Source: an uncultured Gammaproteobacteria bacterium (GTDB lineage: Bacteria > Pseudomonadota > Gammaproteobacteria > GCA-001735895). From it: a stretch of DNA of 53,373 nt. The position numbers were made by a program, and so were the translations under genes. The notes beneath the pieces were generated by a model that searched no databases, had not been told where the DNA came from, and saw nothing but the letters and a program-made list of their open reading frames with translations. Shown piece by piece: positions 40,946-49,348 of the stretch; positions within the stretch are counted from its first letter, which is position 1; each line of letters begins with the position of its first letter. The DNA is taken from assembly GCA_937894085.1 (NCBI GenBank), contig CALCSG010000397.1:1-53373 (forward strand), read 5' to 3'.

Positions 40946-42284
40946 AGTCGTTGCTCAATACGCAGGCACTACCCGGAGCGAACTAAAGAGTAAACCCGGG
41001 CTGGTTGACGATCCAGATGTTATCTACAACATGCGGGCCTATGAGCTGAAAAAGCTAAAGCCTTTACAGCTGAGCGAGAAGCAGCTCATCGCTGGTTACC
41101 AAAGTGCCCTGGATTACGGTTTGAAGGAACTTGCCTTCGATATGCTTATTGAGTGCGAAAAGCGACTCGACGAAGATGAGTTCGACCACGGGCACTTCGA
41201 AGGTTTCCTCGAACGGGTTCTGCAGACGGGTGATCTTGATCTGGCGCGAAAGATCAGGGACCATTGCGGAGAACAAGCGTGGTTTCGGCCTCGTGCTATC
41301 GAGTTCCGCTTCGATTCGAACCGCTGGAGCGGGATTGTCGAAAATCAGTGTCGGGGATTCAGGGCGAAGAGACCGAGGTAGATGAGCCACTGACTCGTCT
41401 TGTTTTCGACTGCGCTACGCACTATCCCGCGTTGGCCATTGTTTTCGCAAGAGCTGCGATTGCCAGCAAGCGGGGCATCCGCTGGACAACATGATGCTGC
41501 TGGATGTCATCCGTGATGCCCGTATCGATCTGGATCTGGAACCCTCGAATGATCCGGCAGAGTCGCTGTTCGACTGGATCGAGGATCAGACGCTGCTGAA
41601 GGAAAAGACGAAGACGGAAAACGAAGAGATAAAGCAGTTATCCAGTAAACTGAAGCAGCCCGTGCCGACCTCACCGATAAGAAGCAAACATTGCAAGCGA
41701 TGGAACAAACAGTCAAAGAACTCGGAAGGAAGTCAGAGTCAGCCCGTGTGCCGACTCTGCAAGATGATGTCAGGTTGGATGACCTGGATACTGCTGCTCA
41801 TGAGGAAAGGGAGAATACCCTGATAAGGTTGCGTACCCAGGTGACCAACCTGAAAGCTGAAATTGGCGAACAGCAGCAACAGCGCAGCCAACTACGAAAA
41901 ATGCTGGAGGAAGAATACAAAAAGCGCCAGGCAATAACGGCTCTAAGCGTGCCAGCGGAACAAGTTGATATTGATGAGGAATCTATCATAACACCCTCTG
42001 GAAAACACACCCTGCCGGAATATACGTATGCTTTCCGGAAGACCTGCGAGTCCCTTCCATCAGCCCTTACCGCCAAGGCGATCCTCGCAGTCGGACGTTT
42101 CGCTGCTCATGAGGATTCGATCTGGAGGCAAACAAAATCTATAAAACGCATGGCGGAACACTATCGCATTCGCATTAATATCGATTACCGCATGTTCGTG
42201 CACTGGCAGCCGGGCAAGTTACTACGCATACTCGACGTCATTCCGCGCCAGGATTTGGAATCCTGGATCAAACGACATGGCTAA
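40946..42284 (+). pseudogene. Frameshifted GC-rich gene with coiled coil and RelE-like C-terminus
   Basis: Four consecutive frames carry one coherent protein: to 41381, then to about 41480, to about 41660, and on to 42284. At least three frameshifts are needed. Order: a helical repeat-like part (YQSALDYGLKELAFDMLIEC), a coiled coil (about 41600-41900), and a C-terminal domain (LPSALTAKAILAVGRFAAHE, HYRIRINIDYRMFVHWQPGK, RILDVIPRQDLESWIKRHG) that resembles the RelE/ParE fold. No N-terminal start is visible. The GC-rich composition differs from both flanks. Sequencing errors are an alternative to true decay. Confidence 0.6.
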
Positions 42285-42530
42285 GAGATAGCAGGTGAGT
42301 GGTATCTTTGCAGTTTTCGATTGTGGACTGCCGTTGGTGGATCAACGAGAGTGTAGTGATATCGTTTCCTTATGTTGGAATGAAATACCAGGTAGTGATC
42401 CATTAAATGCTCAAGAAAAGGCCATAACTTTTCCCTGGATTCCATAGACGATTAATTCCGTTTAAAACAACAACGTCAGCTTTATTCGTTTATAAACTTA
42501 TCATCATTACCAGGAATTACCAGACTAAAA

Positions 42531-43154
42531 ATGAAAACATTAGCAGTTGTCTCCCACAAAGGAGGTACAGGTAAATCAACTTTGTCTATTCATCTTGCCG
42601 TTAAAGCACAGTCAGAAGGCCAGGATACATTATTGGTGGATTTGGATAGCCAGTCATCAACGGTAGCAGAGTGGGCCAGTATTCGAACTGATAAACATCC
42701 ACTTGCTGTCACGGCTCAAGTATCTGACATTACAGAATTACAACAGCAGGCTACGGATGAAGGGTTTGATCTATTAATACTGGATTGCCCACCATACCTT
42801 AATGATGATACTGATCAGATAACAAGATTAGCAGATTATACGATACTTCCGACATCCCCTCGATTTGCTGATATATGCACTTTGCCCAAGGGGATAGAAA
42901 AAATTCATCAGCCATATTCAGTGGTACTGAATTCCTGCACTCCAGACCTTGAGGGTAAAATTTCGTTTAAAACTGCACAGGTTTATCAGATGCTCAATGA
43001 CTCTGACATTCCTGTATCACCTGTTCATATAATACGTCTGGAGGCATTTACTGAAGCGCTTAACTACGGTCAGGGTGTTACTGAATACCAGTCAAATGGT
43101 AAGGCGTCAGAGCATATTAAGACTCTGCTTGACTGGATATACATGGTGGCCTGA
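42531..43154 (+). CDS. parA: ParA-family ATPase
   Basis: A 207-aa deviant-Walker ATPase: KGGTGKST (10-17), LLVDLDSQSSTVAEW and LLILDCPPYLND. It has the size of short ParA proteins without an N-terminal helix-turn-helix. It would drive partition of an excised circular form, or position another complex, but no ParB or parS-like repeat is visible next to it. It is a single-gene unit; 42285-42530 contains nothing else I can support. Confidence 0.85.
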   Translation: MKTLAVVSHKGGTGKSTLSIHLAVKAQSEGQDTLLVDLDSQSSTVAEWASIRTDKHPLAVTAQVSDITELQQQATDEGFDLLILDCPPYLNDDTDQITRLADYTILPTSPRFADICTLPKGIEKIHQPYSVVLNSCTPDLEGKISFKTAQVYQMLNDSDIPVSPVHIIRLEAFTEALNYGQGVTEYQSNGKASEHIKTLLDWIYMVA

Positions 43155-43297
43155 GTTTATGAACAGAAAACAAACCTTGATCAAACTAGGCGCAGAGACT
43201 GGCAGAACATCGCGGTAGTACGTTTTGTGATTGGCCTTCTGTTGAAGGGTATGCCTATCAGCTATCATAGTTGCTTTCTTACCCGGTTACTTCCGTA

Positions 43298-43326
43298 TTG
43301 ACACAGGTTTTTAACCTTGCAAAATT
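43298..43326 (+). promoter_or_regulatory. Likely promoter of the DUF4143 ATPase gene
   Basis: TTGACA (43298-43303), 17 bp, AAAATT (43321-43326). The perfect -35 compensates for a weak -10. Its place supports ATG 43352 over the longer frame from 43271. Confidence 0.4.
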
Positions 43327-43351
43327 GAATGACTGGTGCAAGAATGCAAGG

Positions 43352-44557
43352 ATGATTAAACGTGAAATTTTTGATATTGTTCTACGCCGCCTGGCTCAGT
43401 TTGATAGCGTTGCTCTTGTCGGGCCTAGGCAAGTGGGCAAGACCACATTGGCTCGAGAGATTGCGGCCGAGGTTGGTCAAAAAGCGCGATACCTCGATTT
43501 AGAAAGCCCATCAGACAGACAATTGCTTGATGATCCTGATAGCTATTTTTCTTTATACTCGGATCACCTTATCATACTGGACGAAGTGCAGCGCACACCT
43601 GAAATATTTCAGGTGCTGCGTGGACAAATTGATCAAAGGCGGCGCATGAAAGAGGGAGGGAAGTTTCTTATTCTCGGTTCGGCTTCGATGGATTTGCTGC
43701 GCCAATCATCTGAAAGCCTGGCAGGACGAATTAGTTATGTAGAAATGAGACCGTTGACCTTTCGCGAGATTACAAGTGACGACCAGAATAGGGCCAGCAA
43801 TGAACAAAACCTGATTGATGGTCTCTGGTTGAAAGGTGGGTTTCCTGAGAGTTACATGCGCCTGGATGAAGAAGCATCGCTTCAATGGCGTCTGGATTTC
43901 ATCCAGACATATTTGGAGCGTGATATTCCACAATTTGGTTTGCAAGTCACAACAGATCAGCTTGCTCGGTTCTGGCGAATGCTGGCTAACGATCAGGGTG
44001 AATTATTCAATGCTCAGCGATTTGCGCGGTCATTGGGTGTTAGCGGGCACACTATATCGCGTTATCTGGATATTCTTGAAAAACTTCTACTGGTTCGATC
44101 ATTGCAGCCCTGGTCGGTTAACACCGGAAAGCGTCTTGTTAAATCTCCACGGCCTTTCGTGCGAGATAGTGGAATCCTACACGCATTGCTTCACTTGCAA
44201 ACAAGTGATGCGTTACGAAGCCATGCTGTTTCAGGGAAAAGTTGGGAGGGCTATGTCATTGAAAATTTGATTAGTGCATCCAGCAGCAAAGCACGTCCCT
44301 ATTTCTATCGCACAGGAGCTGGTGCAGAGGCTGACCTTGTATTGGAGTTTGCACCTGGCCAGTGTTGGGCCATTGAGGTCAAACTCAGCAGTGCACCGAC
44401 CGTAGATCGTGGTTTTCACAATGCGGCAGATGACATAGCCGCAGTGCGCCGCATTCTTGTTTATAAAGGTAAGGAACGTTTTCCGATGCGAGGGGGTATT
44501 GAAGCGATGCCGCTGCTCGATGCGATGAACGAAGTCAGCGATGCGGTAAGAGCGTGA
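43352..44557 (+). CDS. AAA_14/DUF4143 family ATPase
   Basis: 402 aa. The N-terminal AAA_14 domain has VGPRQVGKTTLAREI (Walker A, about 24) and IILDEVQRTPEIFQ (Walker B, about 76); LGSASMDLLRQSSESLAGR follows. The C-terminal DUF4143 part (about 170-380) has the restriction-endonuclease-like FYRTGAGAEADLVLE and CWAIEVKLSS. Very common in bacteria and archaea as isolated accessory genes, with no settled function. It overlaps the next frame by GTGA, giving translational coupling. Confidence 0.8.
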   Translation: MIKREIFDIVLRRLAQFDSVALVGPRQVGKTTLAREIAAEVGQKARYLDLESPSDRQLLDDPDSYFSLYSDHLIILDEVQRTPEIFQVLRGQIDQRRRMKEGGKFLILGSASMDLLRQSSESLAGRISYVEMRPLTFREITSDDQNRASNEQNLIDGLWLKGGFPESYMRLDEEASLQWRLDFIQTYLERDIPQFGLQVTTDQLARFWRMLANDQGELFNAQRFARSLGVSGHTISRYLDILEKLLLVRSLQPWSVNTGKRLVKSPRPFVRDSGILHALLHLQTSDALRSHAVSGKSWEGYVIENLISASSSKARPYFYRTGAGAEADLVLEFAPGQCWAIEVKLSSAPTVDRGFHNAADDIAAVRRILVYKGKERFPMRGGIEAMPLLDAMNEVSDAVRA

Positions 44558-44760
44558 CGGATCGAAATGACTATATTGCTAGAAAACTCACCTGGATTGA
44601 TGAACAGCAGAAGCTGCAAGTTATTGCAGATATTCAGGTTGTAAACAAGTTTAATCAGCCTCTAGTTATCCTTGGTGATTCTGGAATGGGAAAGACTCGT
44701 TTTATGGAGCAACTAGGGGCACTACCAAACTTGAGAGTACAGCCCGGTATCTTGGAATAG
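44554..44760 (+). pseudogene. Truncated AAA (TniB-like) ATPase start
   Basis: GTG at 44554 overlaps the preceding TGA. Sixty-eight residues with a proper Walker A (LVILGDSGMGKTRFMEQLG) end at 44760; nothing resembling the rest of an AAA domain follows, although another frame continues for a few codons (GIEVDDALEISELTDR). The start resembles TniB/ExeA-like transposition ATPases. It is the beginning of a gene cut off by the repeat region. Confidence 0.5.
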
Positions 44761-44772
44761 AAGTAGATGATG

Positions 44773-44950
44773 CTCTGGAAATATCTGAGTTAACTGATCG
44801 TTGATGAAATTAACCTGGAAGTGTCTAATCAGGCACTTTCTGGTTCTCCAGACCGGTCATAGGAGGCAGTAGAGAATTCGGTGTACAGTTTAACCTCCGA
44901 AATAGCCAACAACAACTATCAGGCTTAATGATGGACAAACCAGTCGTTCG
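44773..44950. repeat. Dispersed repeat copy A
   Basis: About 180 bp shared with 48782-48962: CTCTGGAA..ATCTGAGTTA at the start, the core ACCGGTCATAGGAGG (44852-44866) then AGTAGAG, and GATGGACA..AG.CGTTC at the end. The two copies, in direct orientation, flank the lipoprotein gene. The remainder of 44951-45237 holds only the presumed promoter region. Confidence 0.6.
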
Positions 44951-45237
44951 CTTATCGATCCATTGCATTGTATATATTTGCCAGTATTGTGTTCTACCCC
45001 AAATTCTCAATCAACTTACAGATGATAATCCAGCCAGATAGCCTAAAATTTTTATGTCTCAGACAACAACCTCTTACCATGTATTCCCTTTCAAGTTTAT
45101 AATCCTGATTCTGTTTATTTATTACCTTTTTGATTTGAGTCAATCTCTAATCAATCTCAATTAAATAACCCTAATTATATAGGGTATTATCGAAAGCTAT
45201 AAAAACAAGTTCCCATCATTTCATAAGGAGTAAGAAA

Positions 45238-48200
45238 ATGATCAGCTACTTTCCTCGTCTAAAAACTAATAATTCATTAATTTTAGTGTTGATCCTTTTA
45301 GCAGGGATAACCAGTTGTGGTGGAGGTAATGATCCTGATGATCCTCCAACGAATTCAGCTCCAGTTACGACCGATAGCAGTGTGGCCACCAACGAAGATA
45401 CAGTTATTGCAGTGTTATTAAATGTAACCGACGATGAAGATGCAACAGACTCATTGGTATTTACAATTAGTGCCCCATCGAATGGTGTACTTTCAGGTAC
45501 TGCACCAAATTTGACCTATACACCGAACGCAAACTTTAGCGGTAGTGACAGCTTTGACTTCTCTGCGACCGATAGTGGCGGGGAAATATCTAATGTTTCC
45601 ACCGTCAGTATCACTGTTAATCCTGTCAATGATGCACCGGTTATTACCCAGACCGGACCACTGATGGTTGCTATGGATGAAGACAGTACGCCCACCGATT
45701 TTGTTGCACCTACCATCACAGCAAGTGATATAGATAGTGGTACCCTGGCCTGGAGCGGATCGATTGCATCAAACGGTACCGCAACGGTATCTGGCACAGG
45801 CGCTAGTCCAACCATAACCTATGTACCTGATGCAAACTTCAATGGAAGCGACAGCTTTGACGTTACGGTAAGCGATGGTAGTGGTGGAAGTGATGTGATT
45901 ACGGTTAACGTATCCATCCTTGCACAGAATGACGCTCCGGCGATTACACAGACCGGACCACTGATGGTTGCTATGGATGAAGACAGTACGCCCACCGATT
46001 TTGTTGCACCTACCATCACAGCAAGTGATATAGATAGTGGTACCCTGGCCTGGAGCGGATCGATTGCATCAAATGGTACCGCAACGGTATCTGGCACTGG
46101 CGCTAGTCCAACCATAACCTATGTACCTGATGTAAACTTCAATGGAAGCGACAGCTTTAACGTTACGGTAAGTGATGGCAGTGGTGGAAGTGATGTGATT
46201 ACGGTGGATGTAACTGTCGAAGCGCAAAATGATTTACCCACCATAAGCGGCTCTCCTTCAACTACAGCAAATGATGGTGTGTGGTATACCTTTACCCCGA
46301 ATGCTAACGATATTGACGGTGATTCACTCAGTTTCAACATTCAAAACATGCCGGCCTGGGCTATGTTTGATACTGTCGATGGAACTTTGTCGGGTACTCC
46401 GGAACTCAGTGACGTTGGCGTTGACTTCAGTAATATCATTATCAGCGTAACAGCGGGTGGAGACACGGTTGACATGGCAGCATTTTCGATATCGGTGAGT
46501 GCTTTCGATATTACTCAACAGTGGGAACAGGTAGTTTTTAATGGTTTTGGCGATGTTAATAATGGGAAGCTTTTTCCAAATATCGTATTCGGCGAATATC
46601 TATATGCTGGAGTTGAAAATGAAACTACCGGAGTAGAGTTATGGCGAAGTATTGATGGCATCGACTGGAATCAGGCTGTTACAGGCATTTTTCTTGTGGG
46701 TGCTATTTTCGATGGTTATATGTATTCCGGAGTTGGGAAAGAGCTCTGGCGAAGTTCTGATGGTATTAACTGGGATCAGGTCAATACTGACGGGTTTGGA
46801 GATAGTAATAATGAACATAGCTTTCACGCAGTTGTATTCGACGGATACCTTTATGTCGGAACTCAGAATGCAATAACAGGAGGAGAAATCTGGCGAAGTA
46901 TTGATGGAACCACCTGGTCTCAGGTCAATACTGATGGGTTTGGAGATAGTAACAATGAGAGTACCTCTCCCACAGTTGTATTCAATGGCTACCTGTATGC
47001 TGGTACTGTTAATGAAATAACTGGAGGAGAAATATGGCGGAGCTCGAATGGGACGACCTGGACTCAGGTCAATACTGATGGATTTGGAAACGTTAATAAC
47101 TTTGAAGTATCCCCGGCAGTTGTTTTCGATAATTATTTATATTCTGATATCACAAATAGAGCGACAGGAGGTGAAATATGGCGGAGTTCGGATGGCACTA
47201 CCTGGGAACAGGCAGTAGCTAATGGTCTTGGTGATATTGAAAATGGGGATATTACATTTGGAGTTGTATTAGATGGTTACCTTTATGCTGGAACAGAGAA
47301 TGAAGTAACCGGTGGAGAAATCTGGCGAAGCTCTGATGGCACCACCTGGAACCAAGTCAATACAGATGGCTTTGGAGACAGCAATAGTGAGGGAATTTCC
47401 GGCATGGCATTTTTTGACGATTATCTTTATGTTGGAACCGAAAATGTAGTTACAGGCGGTGAGATATGGAGAGCCAAAAAAGAAGCTATCGCAGATACCT
47501 GTGACTTTTCAGGCTGGGAAAAGGACTTACATAATCCGATATTTGAATCCAGTGGCCCTGGGGAATGGGATGATCCTTATTGGGGACTTGGAGTGGTGTT
47601 AAAAGACTTGGATGAGCCGGTGAATAAGTATAAACGCTGGTATATAGGAGGAGTGACCGCGGGTGGTGATGATGGAAAGAGTATCGGGTATGCTACCTCA
47701 TCAGATGGGATTAACTGGGTTCCCTATTCAAATAATCCGGTTATGACTCATGGAAACACTTGGGACATTGATGGTTTTCGTGGTCTAAGTGTCATCAAAG
47801 ATGGTTCGACATATCAAATGTGGTATGGAGGTAATGATATTTATGATACCGATCGAATAGGGTATGCAACATCTTCAGACGGCATCAATTGGATTCTCTA
47901 TCAAAATAATCCTGTCTTTTCGCCGGGTGCCAACGGTTCCTGGGATGATGAAGATATTGCTCATCCATGGGTTATAAAAGAAGATTTAATCTATAAAATG
48001 TGGTACAGGGGTGATGATGATATGACTAATACCGCTCAGATAGGTCTTGCTACTTCGACAGATGGAATAAACTGGCAACGTTCAACAAGTAATCCGATAT
48101 TGTCTCCAGATCCAGCAATTTCGTGGGTAGATGGCGGAGTAGACGGACCATCAGTAGTCAAATATGGATCAGGTTATACAATGGTATTTGGTGGAACTGA

Positions 48201-48426
48201 CCAGTCAGGTACTAACAGAATAGGATACGCAACATCCAGTGATGGTGTGACATGGAATAAAGACGATAATAATCCAATATTGGATATAGGTACTGGAAGT
48301 GACTGGGATAGTACCGCTGTTTTTCCCGAAGCATTAATAGATGACTCTTCATCCTTAAAGCTCTGGTATGTTGGTGCGGATAGCTCATTCACTATAAAAA
48401 GTGGCTTAGCAGTAATGTGTAAGTAA
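45238..48426 (+). CDS. Large surface lipoprotein with cadherin-like and propeller-type repeats, 1062 aa
   Basis: A lipoprotein signal with lipobox ITSC at C27. Residues about 40-330 contain three cadherin/Ig-like units (NEDTVIAVLLNVTDDED, NFSGSDSFDFSATDSGG); two of them are nearly identical 100-residue copies. Residues about 330-415 are a fourth Ig-like unit. From about 430 to 750 a repeated GGEIWRSSDGTTWxQVNTDG unit occurs about seven times, like the blades of a propeller. The last 300 residues have SSDGINWxxYxNNPV repeats as in GH43-like five-bladed proteins. It is probably an outer-surface adhesin or glycan-binding protein. ATG at 45238 follows AAGGAG. Confidence 0.8.
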   Translation: MISYFPRLKTNNSLILVLILLAGITSCGGGNDPDDPPTNSAPVTTDSSVATNEDTVIAVLLNVTDDEDATDSLVFTISAPSNGVLSGTAPNLTYTPNANFSGSDSFDFSATDSGGEISNVSTVSITVNPVNDAPVITQTGPLMVAMDEDSTPTDFVAPTITASDIDSGTLAWSGSIASNGTATVSGTGASPTITYVPDANFNGSDSFDVTVSDGSGGSDVITVNVSILAQNDAPAITQTGPLMVAMDEDSTPTDFVAPTITASDIDSGTLAWSGSIASNGTATVSGTGASPTITYVPDVNFNGSDSFNVTVSDGSGGSDVITVDVTVEAQNDLPTISGSPSTTANDGVWYTFTPNANDIDGDSLSFNIQNMPAWAMFDTVDGTLSGTPELSDVGVDFSNIIISVTAGGDTVDMAAFSISVSAFDITQQWEQVVFNGFGDVNNGKLFPNIVFGEYLYAGVENETTGVELWRSIDGIDWNQAVTGIFLVGAIFDGYMYSGVGKELWRSSDGINWDQVNTDGFGDSNNEHSFHAVVFDGYLYVGTQNAITGGEIWRSIDGTTWSQVNTDGFGDSNNESTSPTVVFNGYLYAGTVNEITGGEIWRSSNGTTWTQVNTDGFGNVNNFEVSPAVVFDNYLYSDITNRATGGEIWRSSDGTTWEQAVANGLGDIENGDITFGVVLDGYLYAGTENEVTGGEIWRSSDGTTWNQVNTDGFGDSNSEGISGMAFFDDYLYVGTENVVTGGEIWRAKKEAIADTCDFSGWEKDLHNPIFESSGPGEWDDPYWGLGVVLKDLDEPVNKYKRWYIGGVTAGGDDGKSIGYATSSDGINWVPYSNNPVMTHGNTWDIDGFRGLSVIKDGSTYQMWYGGNDIYDTDRIGYATSSDGINWILYQNNPVFSPGANGSWDDEDIAHPWVIKEDLIYKMWYRGDDDMTNTAQIGLATSTDGINWQRSTSNPILSPDPAISWVDGGVDGPSVVKYGSGYTMVFGGTDQSGTNRIGYATSSDGVTWNKDDNNPILDIGTGSDWDSTAVFPEALIDDSSSLKLWYVGADSSFTIKSGLAVMCK
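45643..46242 (+). repeat. Two tandem 300-bp repeats inside the lipoprotein gene
   Basis: Segments beginning at about 45643 and 45943 are almost identical over 300 bp, including silent positions. The protein units are VAMDEDSTPTDFVAPTITAS and onward. This points to recent duplication and to copy-number variation by slippage. Confidence 0.9.
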
Positions 48427-49173
48427 TCATGTATTTGTTTACCGGTAACTTTTTAAAAGGCTTTCCGTTCAGGCTTTGCATTTGATATCACAAGAAATAA
48501 TTTTCAGAGTCATTATGACACTTGTCTTCTATTATCCTCTGGATATCTATTAAGATTTAACCAGGATCGCAGTAAATTAAAGGAACTATAGAGTCAAAAG
48601 GAACTATATGGTCAAGTCTTTGATTTATGATATCAAGTGAATTGAATGACTTTAAGTCTAAGTTCGCTTACGCCACACTGAAGCAGGTCATCACATTTCC
48701 AGAAAACTGGTCTTGCCGCCACTTGAGATGAAATAAAATGATTTGTATGACTCCTAACAGAAAGCGGGAGACTATCTCGATACTCTGGAAAATCTGAGTT
48801 ATTAGATACTAGGATAAAATACTTAACCAGGTAATTTCAATTCAGAATTTTCTGGTTTCTCTATACCGGTCATAGGAGGAAGTAGAGCCTTCGATTTTCA
48901 AGTAAAATAGCAAAATCGCAAATTTTCAACTCAGTCTTAAAGATGGACATTGCAGCCGTTCAGGTTTGACCTCTTTAATCTCTGGAAATGATCTAAACCA
49001 AGCAATCACCTCAAGATCATCAAGGAGTCATTTTGTAGGAGTGAGTACAGTTAGCACTCTCCGTGTAAAATTCAATAGAATCTTTACATGACGAATGAAA
49101 CAGCTAAATAAATATCAGCTTTAGATGAAAGCTGTTACTTCACTCCACAAATTGACTATACCAACAAACACCC
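48427..49173. other. Gap between the lipoprotein and nrdJ with repeat copy B
   Basis: No supported gene. Repeat copy B runs 48782-48962 (core ACCGGTCATAGGAGG at 48865-48879) in the same orientation as copy A. The segment beyond 48965 appears to be the ordinary upstream region of nrdJa. Confidence 0.6.
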
Positions 49174-49203
49174 TTGACATACATAGTACCAAGGACGTAA
49201 TCT
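49174..49203 (+). promoter_or_regulatory. Promoter of nrdJa
   Basis: TTGACA (49174-49179), 18 bp, TAATCT (49198-49203), about 145 bp before the start codon. Confidence 0.6.
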
Positions 49204-49212
49204 CCATGTTCC

Positions 49213-49260
49213 ACACTATATGTGGTATATTCTAAAAATAATAGACACTAGATATAGATA
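49213..49260 (+). promoter_or_regulatory. Pair of NrdR-type boxes
   Basis: ACACTATATGTGGTAT (49213-49228) and ACACTAGATATAGATA (49245-49260) both fit the NrdR-box consensus acaCwAtATaTwGtgt (about 13 and 12 of 16). They are 32 bp apart, three helical turns, the usual spacing. They lie just downstream of the promoter, suited to repression. Confidence 0.7.
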
Positions 49261-49348
49261 AATATAATTACAGGCAGGCAGTTATCCAGCATAGATTTAC
49301 CTCTATGGGCTGCATAGTCTTAACTACAACAGAAAGGTCACACGTAAT

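Noticed and set aside
40895-40993. 32-codon frame between the nuclease and the frameshifted gene
   Set aside because: No ribosome site and no similarity; probably chance.
45643-46242. CRISPR-like or satellite repeat
   Set aside because: The repeats are in-frame protein domains of 100 residues inside one gene; no spacer structure.
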